From NCBI GenBank assembly GCA_937873395.1, contig CALMYH010000006.1, positions 1 to 64,000 on the forward strand: DNA of 64,000 bases, in the 5' to 3' direction. The DNA comes from an uncultured Burkholderiales bacterium. GTDB taxonomy: Bacteria > Pseudomonadota > Gammaproteobacteria > Burkholderiales > Burkholderiaceae_C. The notes beneath the pieces were generated by a model that worked only from the letters and a program-made list of their open reading frames with translations, ran no database searches and was not told the origin of the DNA. Position 1 is the first letter of the stretch, and every line of letters starts with the position of its first letter. Positions 41,253 through 52,400 of the stretch are shown piece after piece. The translations under genes were made by a program, and so were the position numbers.

Positions 41253-44102
41253 ATGCAAGTAGCCTTCAACCCAGGAAGTTTGGTCTCTGCCCGCGGCCGC
41301 GAGTGGATAGTCCTGCCGGAATCTGACCAGCAGACGCTTCGCCTTCGCCCCTTGGGTGGCGGTGAGCGCGACGAGACGCTCGTCTATCTTCCCCTCGAGC
41401 GTCAGCCCGTCCAGCCCGCCACCTTCCCCTGGCCGACCGTTGAGCAGGCCCGCAACCACTCGGCCAGCCAGATGCTGCTGGATGCGCTGCAGCTCAAGCT
41501 GCGCAGTGGCGCGGGCCCGTTCCGCAGCTTCGGCAACATCGCTGTCGAGCCCCGTGCCTACCAGCTCGTCCCGTTGCTGATGGCACTGAAGCTGCCGACG
41601 GTCCGACTGCTGATTGCCGATGACGTCGGTATCGGCAAGACCATCGAGGGCTCCCTGATTGCGCGCGAGATGCTCGACCGCGGTGAAGTCCAACGCCTCA
41701 CCGTGCTGTGCCCGCCCCACTTGTGTGAGCAATGGCAGCGCGAGCTGGCCAGCCGCTTCCATATCCCTGCGGTCGTCGTTCGCTCCAACACCGCAGACCG
41801 GCTGGAGCGTGACCTCCCGCCGGGTGCGTCGCTGTTCGATGCCCACCCGTTCACCGTCGTCAGCCTGGACTACATCAAGTCCGAGCGCCGGCGCGAGGCC
41901 TTCCAGCGCTTTTGCCCGGAGTTCGTCATCGTTGACGAGGCGCATACCTGCACCCAAGCGGGCCAAGGTCGGCAACAACGCTACCAGCTGCTCAAAGGCC
42001 TGGCCGCGCAGCCTGACCGCCACCTGGTGCTGCTGACCGCCACCCCACACAGCGGGGACGAAGAAGCCTTCTTCAACCTGCTGGGCCTCCTGCGCACGGA
42101 CTTCACCCAGCTCAAGGACCTGCCTCCGGGCCAGCGCAGCGACCTGCGCGAGGCCTTGTCTCGCCACTTTGTTCAGCGTCGCCGCCCAGACATTGCCGAA
42201 TGGCAGGACACCTCGATGTTTCCGGAGCGCAAGTCGGCGGAGGTGACCTACCGCCTCACCGGCGCGTGGGGCCAGTTGTTCAACGACGTGCTGGCCTACG
42301 CCCGCGAACTGGTCGAACGCTCTGAGGGCCAGGGCCTTCGCGAGCAGCGCATGAACTGGTGGGCTGCGTTGGCGCTGCTGCGCTGCATCTCGTCGTCCCA
42401 CGCCGCGGCAGTCAACGCGCTTCGCACGCGCCTGCAAGGTGCCCAAGGGGAAGCCGGTACAGCCGAGGCCGCGTCCCTGGAAGAGTTCGAAGCACAAGCC
42501 AGCGACCGGGTGCTGGACGGCACTGAAGACGCCTTGTCGACCGACGATATCGAGCCCGGTGCGCAGACTGAGGACAGCCTGCGGCTGCAGGAGCTGATGG
42601 CCAGCGCCAACGCCTTGGCCGGCCAGCAGAACGACCCCAAGCTCGCCAAGCTCCAGGAGCACTTGGCCATCCTGCTCAAAGACGGCTTCCAGCCGGTGGT
42701 CTTCTGTCGCTACATCGCCACCGCACACTACCTCGCGGCGGCGTTACAGGAGAAGTTCAAGTCGGCCACGGTCAAGGCGGTCACCGGCGAACTCACGCCG
42801 GATGAACGCGAGGCGGCCGTTGAGCAGTTGGGCGACAGCGACGTGCGCATCCTGGTCGCCACGGATTGCCTCTCCGAAGGTATCAACCTGCAGGGGCTGT
42901 TCACCGCGGTCGTGCACTACGACCTCAGTTGGAATCCGACGCGTCATGAGCAGCGGGAGGGACGTGTGGACCGTTTTGGCCAGAAGGCTCGTGAGGTCCG
43001 GAGCACCATGCTCTACGGCGAGGACAACCCTGTGGACGGCGCCGTGCTGCAGGTCATCCTGCGCAAGGCCGAGAGCATCCGCAAGGAGTTGGGTGTGCTC
43101 GTGCCCATGCCCGACGACGAGGGCAAGCTCACCCAGGCCCTGATGAACGCAGTGCTGCTGCGCAAGGGCACGCCGCTGAACGCGCAATCGCAGCTCGACC
43201 TCTTCGGCGAGCCGGCCAAGGAGATTGACCTGGCCTGGCAAAGCGCCAAGGAGAAGGCCAAGCAGAACCGCAGCATCTTTGCCCAGCGCCGCCTGAAGCC
43301 CGAAGATGTGCTGCCCGAGTGGCGCAAGTCCGCGGCCGTGTTGGGCGGTGAAGCCGACGTGGAGCGATTCGTCAGTCGGGCGGCCAGCCAGCTGGGTGCG
43401 CCGCTGCAGCCGGTCAAGCAGCACTTCAAGATGCTTACCGAACATCTGCCGGGCACGGTCCAAGAACGCTTGGCGGCCGAGGGCCTGTCGGGCACTCTGC
43501 GCATCGACTTCCACCAGCCCGCCGCGCAGGGCGCCACCTTCGTCCACCGCACGCACCCCCTGGTGGCCGTGCTGGCAGACACGCTGCTGGAGCAGGCGCT
43601 GGACGCCACACCGTCCGGTGACGACGCTGCTGCCGTGGCCCGAGCCGGCACCGCTTTTGTGAGTGCCGTGAGCCTGAAGACCACCGTACTGCTGTTGCGC
43701 ATTCGCCACCAGCTCACGGTCACCCACGGCACCTCCACCCGCCTGCTCATGTGCGAGGAAGCCGTAGCGGTGGCCGCAACCGGCTCTAACCCGTTCGCCG
43801 AACTCTCCCCCGAGCAAACCCGCCAGTTGCTCGGCGCCGAAGCCACCCGCAACATGCCCGCTCCGCTGCGCGACCGCCAACTCCAATCCGCACTGGATGC
43901 GTTGCCGGGCTGGCAGCCTCAGTTTGAAGCTATCGCTAAGGCGCGCGCCCAGGCACTGCTGCAAGACCACCGCCGTGTGCGTGAAGCAGCCGAGGGCCGC
44001 GGCAGCTACCAGGTCACCGCCAGTCTGCCGGTGGACGTGATGGGCCTCTACGTGCTGCTCCCCGATACAGGCGCTGCGGCCAGCAACGCTATGGGAGCCT
44101 GA
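41253..44102 (+). CDS. SNF2-family helicase, DrmD-like
   Basis: 949 residues. The HepA/SNF2-type ATPase has LLIADDVGIGKTIEGSLIAR (Lys129), FVIVDEAHTC (Asp228), VLLTATPHSGDEEAFFNLLG, and motif VI with EQREGRVDRFGQKAREV. The N-terminal 80 residues form an SH3-like entry domain (GSLVSARGREWIVLPES). DISARM class 1 carries a similar SNF2 protein, DrmD, next to its methylase. It starts four bases after the metallopeptidase stop and ends just before the methylase gene. Confidence 0.88.
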   Translation: MQVAFNPGSLVSARGREWIVLPESDQQTLRLRPLGGGERDETLVYLPLERQPVQPATFPWPTVEQARNHSASQMLLDALQLKLRSGAGPFRSFGNIAVEPRAYQLVPLLMALKLPTVRLLIADDVGIGKTIEGSLIAREMLDRGEVQRLTVLCPPHLCEQWQRELASRFHIPAVVVRSNTADRLERDLPPGASLFDAHPFTVVSLDYIKSERRREAFQRFCPEFVIVDEAHTCTQAGQGRQQRYQLLKGLAAQPDRHLVLLTATPHSGDEEAFFNLLGLLRTDFTQLKDLPPGQRSDLREALSRHFVQRRRPDIAEWQDTSMFPERKSAEVTYRLTGAWGQLFNDVLAYARELVERSEGQGLREQRMNWWAALALLRCISSSHAAAVNALRTRLQGAQGEAGTAEAASLEEFEAQASDRVLDGTEDALSTDDIEPGAQTEDSLRLQELMASANALAGQQNDPKLAKLQEHLAILLKDGFQPVVFCRYIATAHYLAAALQEKFKSATVKAVTGELTPDEREAAVEQLGDSDVRILVATDCLSEGINLQGLFTAVVHYDLSWNPTRHEQREGRVDRFGQKAREVRSTMLYGEDNPVDGAVLQVILRKAESIRKELGVLVPMPDDEGKLTQALMNAVLLRKGTPLNAQSQLDLFGEPAKEIDLAWQSAKEKAKQNRSIFAQRRLKPEDVLPEWRKSAAVLGGEADVERFVSRAASQLGAPLQPVKQHFKMLTEHLPGTVQERLAAEGLSGTLRIDFHQPAAQGATFVHRTHPLVAVLADTLLEQALDATPSGDDAAAVARAGTAFVSAVSLKTTVLLLRIRHQLTVTHGTSTRLLMCEEAVAVAATGSNPFAELSPEQTRQLLGAEATRNMPAPLRDRQLQSALDALPGWQPQFEAIAKARAQALLQDHRRVREAAEGRGSYQVTASLPVDVMGLYVLLPDTGAAASNAMGA

Positions 44103-44106
44103 CACC

Positions 44107-47100
44107 ATGGCCAAACGACTCACCCACCAGCTGGCCTACCGAGCCATCCGCATCGAAGGCGGTCTCATCCCCGCCGAAGAGCTCACGCGCCTGACCCTGC
44201 TGGCCGACCCCAAGGCCACTGAGCAGACCGAAGGCCACTACCGCATCGCCAAGGGCCTGAAGCTGCGCGACGAGATTGCGCGCGACTTCAAGATTGCCCT
44301 CAACCTCTGGCAGGACTTCAAAGCCCTGCGCCAGCGGCAAGACGTGCGGACCCATGAAGTCACCGTGCGCGAGTGGCTGCTGCCACTGCTGCGTGACGTG
44401 CTGCACTTTCACGACGCCGCCCGCTGCGCGGCCATCGAAAAGGCCGGCCACCAGTACGCGGTGGGTCATGCTGGCAACGGCGGCCGCGTGCCACTGGTGT
44501 TCGCTGGCTTTGACGAACCGCTGGATGCCGCTGCCGAGCGCTTCGGCGAGACCAACCCCGACACGGGCAAGACTCGCCGCCGCAGTCCCTTCATGCTGGC
44601 GCAGGAGGCGCTGAATGCCAGCGACGCCTCGCTCTGGGCCGTCGTCAGCAACGGGCTGACCCTGCGCATCCTGCGCGACAACGCCAGCCTCACCCGCCCG
44701 GCCTACATCGAGGTGGACCTCGAGGCGCTCTTCAACGAAGAGCTGCTGGCCGACTTCAGCGCGTTCTGGCTGCTAGCCCACGCCAGCCGCTTCGGGACCG
44801 CCGAGACGCAACCCAGCGACTGCCCTTGGGAGCGCTGGCGAGCGGCTGGCCAGCAGACTGGCGTCACGGTGCGCGGCAAGCTGCGCTATCAGGTGGCCGA
44901 GGCGCTTCGCGCGCTGGGCACAGGCTTCCTCTCGCACCCAGCCAACGGGGCGCTGCGCACGGCGCTGCAGACCGCGGAGGGTGGCTACGACCGGCAGGCA
45001 TTCTTCGAAGAGCTGCTTAGGCTGGTGTACCGGCTCATCTTCCTGGCCACCGTGGAAGACCGCCGTGACCGTGGCACCGGCGAGCGCCTAGTGTTCACGC
45101 CGGAGGCCACTGACGATGCCAAGGCACGCTACCTGGCCGGCTACTCGATGACCTGGCTGCGGGAGCGGGCTGTGCGGCGCAGCCAGCACGACCGCCATGC
45201 GGACCTCTGGCAGGCGCTGACCATCACCTTCGGCGCGCTGTCCCGCGGTGAACCCGCATTGGGCTTGCCTGCGCTGGGCGGCTTGTTCGAAATCGACCAA
45301 TGCCCGCGGCTGGACGCGGCCCAGCTGAACAACCGCCACCTCCTCGCCGCCGTGTTCCAGCTCGGCTGGTTCCGCGCCGACGGTGGGCTGTCGCGCGTCA
45401 ACTACCGCGACATGGGCCCCGAGGAACTCGGCAGCGTCTACGAGAGCCTGCTGGAGCTGGTGCCTGACCTGCAGGGTCTGGCATCGCCCGTCACGGCACG
45501 CTTGGCCTTTGTCGGCGACGACGAGACCGATGCCTCCACCAAGGGCAACACCCGCAAGCTCACGGGAAGCTACTACACCCCCGACAGCCTGGTGCAGGAG
45601 CTCATCAAGAGCGCCCTGGAGCCCGTCATCGCGCAGACAGTCAAGGCGAGTCCGGAGCGCCCTGTAGAGGCACTGTTGTCGCTCACCATCTGCGACCCCG
45701 CGTGCGGCAGCGGCCATTTCCTGCTGTCCGCCGCCCGCCGCTTGGCTGACGAGGTGGCGCTGCACCGCGCCGCAGCAGAACGCGAGGGCGGCGCCCCCAC
45801 GCCCGCTGACTACCGCCACGCGCTGCGCGACGTGGTCAGCCGCTGCATCTATGGGGTGGACAAGAACCCCATGGCCATCCAGCTGGCCAAGACGGCCCTG
45901 TGGCTGGAGGCCTACTCACCGGACCGGCCGCTGAGCTTCGTGGACCACCACCTGCGCGTGGGCGATGCATTGCTGGGCGTGCTGTACCCCAAGGTCCTGG
46001 AGCACGGCATCCCGGACGAGGCCTACACGGCCCTTTCGGGTGACGACAAGGAAGTCGCCAAGGCGCTGAAGAAGCAGAACAAGGCCGACCTGAAGAGCTG
46101 GAGGCAGATTGCCGGTGGCGACCTGCTCACCCAGGCGGGCCTAGCCGCGCAGGCGGTCAGCGTGGACACGCTGGACGACAACACGCCCGAGCACTTGGCC
46201 GCCAAGCGCCAGGCCTGGTTGCAAGCCGAAGCCGAAGCACAGCGGAGCACCTTTGCCCGCCTGGCCGACACCTACGTGGCCGCCTTTTTGGCGCCCAAGC
46301 TGGCCGATGCGGGCGACACCGTCCCCCTGTCCGGCTACCTCTGGGGCGTGCTCAGTGGGCAGACGCCGAAGGTGGAGGTGGAAGACGCTGCCCAGAGCCT
46401 GTGCCACCAGCACAGCGTTTTTCATTGGTGGTTGGCGTTCCCACAGGTGGCGGCGAAAGGTGGCTTTAGCGTGATGCTGGGAAACCCGCCGTGGGAGCAG
46501 TTGCAGCTCAATGAGGAAGAGTTCTTTGCAACTCGAGCGCCCTCGATAGCGGCACTTGCAGGAAACACCCGAAAGCAGGCTATTGCTGCGCTCGAGACCA
46601 ACCTACCGTGGTTGTGGGAGGCATTCAACGCCGCCAAGCGCCAAATGGAAGCTGCGAACCAGTTCCTTCGTGGCGGCGGTCGCTTCCCGCTCAGTGCGAG
46701 GGGAAAGCTCGACACCTATCCCCTGTTCTCAGAGACCTTTCTTCAGGCCACGGCCCAAAGCGGCAGGGCCGGCTTCATCGTCAAAGCAGGCATCGCTACT
46801 GACGATTCAAACAAGTTTTTCTTCTCACATCTCGTTGATACATCGAGGCTTGTTTCGCTAATTGGCTTCGACAACGCTGAACGCATCTTCCCGGCTGTTC
46901 ATCCCGATACGCCGTTCGTTCTCGTGACGTTGGGGGCGACAACTGAGCCCTCTCGGTTGCTCAACTATGCGCTGCGGATTGAGCATCTCAGCGACGCTCG
47001 CAGGGAGTTCCGCCTCACCGCAGACGAGTTCGCTCTCATCAATCCCAACACTCGCACGTGCCCGGTCTTCCGCAGCGAGCGCGATGCGGAGCTCACCAAG

Positions 47101-48546
47101 AAGCTCTACCGTGCCGCGCCCGTGCTCATCGCCGAAGGCGAGACGGATGGCGACGGCAGGGCAATTCGCGCTGAGGTCAATCCGTGGGGCATCTCGTTCT
47201 CGCAAGGTCTGTTCAACATGACCAGCGACAGCGGTCTGTTCGCCGATACACCGGCTACAGCAGGGCAGCCACATCGCCTGCCCCTGTACGAAGCCAAGAT
47301 GATTCACCAGTTCGACCACCGCTGGGCCACCTACGTGGACGCCGCCAGCGGCACGGCGGGTGAGGTAGAAACCGTCGACGTCAGCGATGCGCAAAAGGCT
47401 GAACCAGCTTGCACTGTGCGACCGCGCTACTGGGTAGATGAGCGCGAAGTACTGGCTCGCGTCGCCCGTGTGCCATCGCGTGTGGCACGCGCCTGGCTGG
47501 CGCTGCACGCCGCGCGGGAGGCAGGCGACGCAACCGCTCAGGACACCGCACTGGCCGACCTCCAACTGGCACTGGCGCAGTGGGTGGCTGGCGAGTTGTT
47601 CCATGCAGCGGCCGGTCCAATCCCCTCCGCCGAGGGCTGGACCGCACAGCAAGCCCAGCGCCACATCGCACCGGTCGAACAACAGCTTCGGGCCCGATTC
47701 CCTCGCCTGGACACGGCGCTGCGCGGCGAAGGCCTGACCACCAAGAAGGCCCTGGCAGACTTCCCCAAGTGGGCCACGCAGAACCGCGACGCCCGCTTGG
47801 ACGACGCCGAACTCGCGGCGCTTGCCGAGACACTGCGTGTCAGCGCTCTGGCCGAAGCGCTGCGTTCGCTGCTCGACGGCTGGATGGACGGGCGCAGCCC
47901 GAGTTGGTTAATGGGGTGGCGGGACATTACCAACGCCACTAACGAACGCACGGTGATTGCGTCGGTGGCTCCAAGAGCCGGCGTTGGCAACAACATGCCG
48001 CTGATGCTCTTTGGCTCAGCGGTATCGACGGGCCCACTCGCGGCACTTCTTGGCAACCTGTGTTCGTTGGTCTTCGACTTTGTCGCGCGGCACAAGGTAG
48101 GTGGCACCCACCTCAACTACTTCATCTATAAGCAGCTTCCGGTTCTATCGCCCGAGCGCTACACGGAAGTCGACTTGGCCTTCATCGTTCCCCGCGTCCT
48201 CGAGCTCACCTACACCGCTCACGACCTTCAGGCCTGGGGTCAGGACCTCGCCGCCTATGACCCGCGCCCCACGGCCGAGCAGGGTCGCCCTTTCGCCTGG
48301 ATACCCGAGCGCCGCGCCTTGTTGCGCGCCGAACTCGACGCCTACTACGCCCGCCTCTACGGTCTCACCCGCGACGAGCTGCGGTACATCCTCGACCCCA
48401 AGGATGTGATGGGTGAGGACTACCCCAGCGAGACCTTCCGCGTGCTGAAGGAAGGTGAGATGCGCGCTTATGGCGAGTACCGAACGAGAAGGCTCGTGCT
48501 GCAGGCGTGGGATGAACTGCATCGTCCAGGGCCTAGGACCGCATGA
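44107..48546 (+). CDS. Large adenine-specific DNA methyltransferase
   Basis: 1,479 residues. SAM-binding motif ICDPACGSGHFLLSAARRLA (Asp530) and catalytic NPPW (Asn793, MLGNPPWEQLQLNE) identify an N6-adenine methylase of the Eco57I/PglX/DrmMI size class, with a long N-terminal region and a C-terminal specificity region. It should mark host DNA as self. The stretch from about 46,440 to 47,300 and again 47,890-48,170 uses less GC-rich codons than the rest, in the parts expected to read the target sequence. It overlaps hamA by four bases. Confidence 0.9.
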   Translation: MAKRLTHQLAYRAIRIEGGLIPAEELTRLTLLADPKATEQTEGHYRIAKGLKLRDEIARDFKIALNLWQDFKALRQRQDVRTHEVTVREWLLPLLRDVLHFHDAARCAAIEKAGHQYAVGHAGNGGRVPLVFAGFDEPLDAAAERFGETNPDTGKTRRRSPFMLAQEALNASDASLWAVVSNGLTLRILRDNASLTRPAYIEVDLEALFNEELLADFSAFWLLAHASRFGTAETQPSDCPWERWRAAGQQTGVTVRGKLRYQVAEALRALGTGFLSHPANGALRTALQTAEGGYDRQAFFEELLRLVYRLIFLATVEDRRDRGTGERLVFTPEATDDAKARYLAGYSMTWLRERAVRRSQHDRHADLWQALTITFGALSRGEPALGLPALGGLFEIDQCPRLDAAQLNNRHLLAAVFQLGWFRADGGLSRVNYRDMGPEELGSVYESLLELVPDLQGLASPVTARLAFVGDDETDASTKGNTRKLTGSYYTPDSLVQELIKSALEPVIAQTVKASPERPVEALLSLTICDPACGSGHFLLSAARRLADEVALHRAAAEREGGAPTPADYRHALRDVVSRCIYGVDKNPMAIQLAKTALWLEAYSPDRPLSFVDHHLRVGDALLGVLYPKVLEHGIPDEAYTALSGDDKEVAKALKKQNKADLKSWRQIAGGDLLTQAGLAAQAVSVDTLDDNTPEHLAAKRQAWLQAEAEAQRSTFARLADTYVAAFLAPKLADAGDTVPLSGYLWGVLSGQTPKVEVEDAAQSLCHQHSVFHWWLAFPQVAAKGGFSVMLGNPPWEQLQLNEEEFFATRAPSIAALAGNTRKQAIAALETNLPWLWEAFNAAKRQMEAANQFLRGGGRFPLSARGKLDTYPLFSETFLQATAQSGRAGFIVKAGIATDDSNKFFFSHLVDTSRLVSLIGFDNAERIFPAVHPDTPFVLVTLGATTEPSRLLNYALRIEHLSDARREFRLTADEFALINPNTRTCPVFRSERDAELTKKLYRAAPVLIAEGETDGDGRAIRAEVNPWGISFSQGLFNMTSDSGLFADTPATAGQPHRLPLYEAKMIHQFDHRWATYVDAASGTAGEVETVDVSDAQKAEPACTVRPRYWVDEREVLARVARVPSRVARAWLALHAAREAGDATAQDTALADLQLALAQWVAGELFHAAAGPIPSAEGWTAQQAQRHIAPVEQQLRARFPRLDTALRGEGLTTKKALADFPKWATQNRDARLDDAELAALAETLRVSALAEALRSLLDGWMDGRSPSWLMGWRDITNATNERTVIASVAPRAGVGNNMPLMLFGSAVSTGPLAALLGNLCSLVFDFVARHKVGGTHLNYFIYKQLPVLSPERYTEVDLAFIVPRVLELTYTAHDLQAWGQDLAAYDPRPTAEQGRPFAWIPERRALLRAELDAYYARLYGLTRDELRYILDPKDVMGEDYPSETFRVLKEGEMRAYGEYRTRRLVLQAWDELHRPGPRTA

Positions 48547-49406
48547 CCGCCACGGCAGCTGCCAAGGCCACTAGCGCCAAGTCGGGCGCGCCTGCTGCGC
48601 AACCGACCTACCTGCGCCATCTGAAGCCAGTCGATGAACTCACGCTCGCTGCAGGCGAAAGGTGTCAGGTCTGGGAGCTTGAGGTACCCAAGGACGATGC
48701 ATGCCTCAGCGAATGGGCCTTTAGGTTCCGCCAGTGTTACTGCCCGGATAGTCAGCTCGACCTACTTCGCGAGGGCACCGGAAAGACCAGAGCCCAGTAC
48801 CTGCTTGAGCTCGTGTTTCCAGACCAAGCTAAAGCGCCCGGGCCTGGGGTTCGGTCTGGCGACTTTGCAGAGCTACTGATAGCTGACTTCGTCGAGTTCC
48901 TGCTCGGCTACTGGGTCCCCCGTGACAAGTACGCCGAGAAGGGAAGTCGCAACGAGTCCGTCAAGGGGGTAGATATCGTCGGATTCAAGTCGCGGCACGA
49001 GGACCAGCATCATCCCGACGACGAGATGCTCACCTTCGAAGTGAAGGCACAGCTGCGGGGAGGCAAGTACGACGAGCGCCTGCAGGTAGCGGTCGATGAC
49101 TCCGCGAAGGACTATCTGCGAGCCGGTGAGACCTTGGCTGCCATGAAGCGGAGGTTTCTGAACAGTGGCGACCAAAGAGCCATGAAGGTCGTGCAGCGCT
49201 TTCAGAACGCAGCCGACCGGCCATACGTCCTCTTATCTGGCGCTGCAGCGGTCTTGTCTGACGAAGCGTTCGATGCGGCTGGGCTTTCTGCAACCTCTAC
49301 CGCGAAGCACAACAACGCGAAGGGATTGCAGCTGGTAGTCATCAAAGGGGAGGGTTTGATGGGCCTTGCCCATGCGCTTTATCAGAGAGCTGCCGATGAG
49401 GCCTGA
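48543..49406 (+). CDS. hamA: HamA-like (DUF1837) Hachiman nuclease subunit
   Basis: 287 residues. The blocks RSGDFAELLIADFVEFLLGY, VPRDKYAEKGSRNESVKGVD and the acidic/lysine core MLTFEVKAQLRG fit the DUF1837 nuclease domain of HamA. HamA cuts DNA when freed by its helicase partner HamB. The gene overlaps the methylase by four bases and contains the hamB start. Assignment is from motifs and pairing, not alignment. Confidence 0.78.
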   Translation: MTATAAAKATSAKSGAPAAQPTYLRHLKPVDELTLAAGERCQVWELEVPKDDACLSEWAFRFRQCYCPDSQLDLLREGTGKTRAQYLLELVFPDQAKAPGPGVRSGDFAELLIADFVEFLLGYWVPRDKYAEKGSRNESVKGVDIVGFKSRHEDQHHPDDEMLTFEVKAQLRGGKYDERLQVAVDDSAKDYLRAGETLAAMKRRFLNSGDQRAMKVVQRFQNAADRPYVLLSGAAAVLSDEAFDAAGLSATSTAKHNNAKGLQLVVIKGEGLMGLAHALYQRAADEA

Positions 49407-52400
49407 AGCAAACAGTCGGCGCTACCTGGGCATCACTCGCTCAAAGGGCAAGATGTACGAATTGGGGCTGCCTGAGGAGTCCCACATCGCCGTTCCCCAA
49501 GATGTTGAGCCCGAGGCATTGTTTCCCCTGTCCATCGGCACGTTGATGGATGCGTCCGTCGGCTTGAACGACGCCGCAGAGGACCCACCAACCATCTCGG
49601 ACGAGCTGCGCGCTGAGCTGGGGTTCGCAGCCAGCTTCTTTGACGCCTACCTGGAGTCGCGCTTCAACACCGGCGTATCGCACGAGGTCAGTCTGTTCGC
49701 CTCCGCGAGCTACTTCCTCGGCCAACGGCCAGGGAGCAGCCTGGTTCTCGCTCGGCGCCTCGAGCTGGAGGGATTGAACGCCATTGAGCAAGCAGCCATC
49801 TGGGCCCTTCGCGCAGAGTGGCACAGGGCACCGGACCTCGCTGCTCATCCGAGTGGCGGCTTGGTTCCAGGTTTGGTTCAGGGGCTGAGAGCGCACTTCA
49901 TGGACGGTGCCAGCTCCGATAACGCCGTGGCACTGCTATCCGCGCTGCGCGCCTGGGCCTACTCCAACGGAACTGCCAGAGAAGTCGTGCTGGCAGAGGT
50001 TGCGGCGGCGGTGGTGAAGCTGCGGTTGGCGAGTTCGTCATGGAAGTTGCTCCCCGACTTCAGCGGGTTGACAAGCGAAGCCTGGGCTAGCGCCATCCGG
50101 CGCCCTGGATTTCCCAAGGAGCTTTGGCCGTCCCAACGGCTTCTCGGAAAAGCGCAGATATTCGCAGGTCGCTCGGGAGTCGTGCAAATGCCGACCAGCG
50201 CAGGCAAGACGCGTTCGGTCGAGGTCATTCTTCGAAGCGCATTCCTCGCGGACCGAACCAGGGTCGCGGTTCTTGTCGCGCCATTCCGGGCCCTATGCCA
50301 TGAGATTGCGACTTCATTCCGTCAGTCCTTCCGGAATGAGGACGTCAAGGTCAACGAGCTGTCGGACGCACTGCAACTCGACTTCGCAGACCAGCTTGCT
50401 GAGCTGTTCGGCGCTGCGCCGCCGAGTACACGCTATCTCCTCGTGCTGACCCCGGAGAAGCTGCTCTATGTTCTGCGCCAGGCGCCCGCGCTGGCTACGC
50501 ATCTAGGCCTTGTGGTGTACGACGAGGGTCACCAGTTCGACTCGGGTAAGCGTGGCATCACGTATGAGCTGCTGCTGGCGGAAATCAAGAGCCAAGTTTC
50601 GGCTAACGCACAGACAGTTCTCATCTCAGCTGTCATCAAGAACGCGACGGCAGTCGGTGCATGGCTCATCGGCGCGGACCCGAATGTGGTCAACGGGACA
50701 GGACTGCTCGCCACAGCGCGCTCAGTTGCCTTCGCCACCTGGAGCGAGGCTCTGGGCCAGCTTTGGTTCTTCGAGTCAGGCAACTATGAGAAGCGGGACT
50801 ACTTCGTCCCTCGCACCATTGAAGCTCAGGAGCTAAATCTCTTCGGCAAGGAGCGGAAGCGTCAATTCTTTCCAGGGCGGGGAGATACCGCTTGGAGGGA
50901 TGTTTCGTTGTATCTGGGCATACGTTTAGCCCCCAGCGGCACCGTCGCAATCTTCTGCGGGCGGAAGGACACTGCGTCCGGCCTCGCAGCACGCGCTGTC
51001 GACGTGTACGCAAGAGGGTTCTCTCTGACGCCGCCATCCCAAGCCTCCAATCCGGCTGAGGTCCAGCGGCTCTTTCACTTGGCTTCCCAGCACTTGGGAG
51101 CCGACTCGGTGCTGGCCAAGGCAGCAGCACTGGGCGTGTTTGTCCACCACGGGACGACGCCGCAGGGGATACGTCTTTCGGTCGAGCATGCGATGCAGCA
51201 GGAGCTCATCAAGCTCGTTATCTGCACATCAACCTTGGCTCAAGGCGTCAACCTGCCGATTCGCTATTTGGTGGTGTCTGGAGTGAACCAAGGCGCCGAC
51301 CGAATCAAGACACGTGACTTCCAGAACCTCATCGGCAGAGCGGGTCGCGCAGGCATGCACACAGAGGGCCTAGTCATTTTTGCGGACCCGCGAGTCATGG
51401 ACAAGAAACGGCAGGAGCGCTGGCGTCTTGATGCCGCCATTGAACTGCTGACGCCTGAGAACGCAGAGGACACCTCCAGCTCGCTCTTGACGCTCGTATC
51501 CCCGCTCCGCACTGCTGACGAGCGAGGGGAACTGCCGGTTACCCAGGCTGATTTGACGCGGGCCTACTTCCTGCGGAGGGACGCGCTGCGTGAGTGGGCG
51601 AAGGGTGTCCTTCAGGCGACTCCGATGCAAGGAGAAAGTGAACGGACGCTGGTGCGCCAGATTTCCAAGCGGCAGTCCTTCCTGGTCGCCCTGGAGAGCT
51701 ATCTGATGGCCAACCGTGGCACCGATGCCTTCGACGAGTTTCTGACAAGGGCACGGAGCCTGGCGGAGTCAACCCTGGCCTTCGCTCTGGGCAATGAGGC
51801 TCAGAAGCAAGAGTTGCTTCAGCTTTTCGACCTGACCGCAAGGCACGTTGAAGCGATAGCACCAGCTCAATCGCAACAGGCGACGTTCGCCAAGACGCTA
51901 CTTGGGGCGGCGGACGCAGCCGCTGTGGAGCGATGGGTTTTGCAGAACGAAGTGTCAGTTGCAGGGCTCACCGAACCTCGTGACTGGCTCGTCGCGCTTT
52001 GGCCGCTGTTGATTGCAGTTGCCAATAGCAAGCTTCTGCCGGTCATGGAGCCAGATGGCCTTGCTCTCGAGCTCGCCAAGCGCTGGATGGACGGGTCGAC
52101 CTACGGTGACCTCATCGCATATGGGAATGCTAGTGGCGGCACTAAGCCCAGGGGCGAGGATGGCAGGCAGCGCCTCTCGGATGCAGACGTTTTGGGGTTC
52201 CTGGAGGGCGACCTGGGTTATGACTGCCCATTGGTCATCGCGGCCGTCGGAGAGTTCGTGGCGGAGCTGCCTTCGGTCGACGGTGCGTGCCGCGACAGGT
52301 TGAACGCATTCCAGAAGTGCCTCAAGTACGGGTTACCTGATGCCCTGAGCATCTCAATCTACGAAGCTGGATTCGCAGACCGTTGCATCGCTCAGGAACT

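Noticed and set aside
35059..48546. Calling the helicase, SNF2 and methylase genes a complete DISARM system
   Set aside because: No PLD protein DrmC and no separate DrmA and DrmB were found; the set matches only in part.
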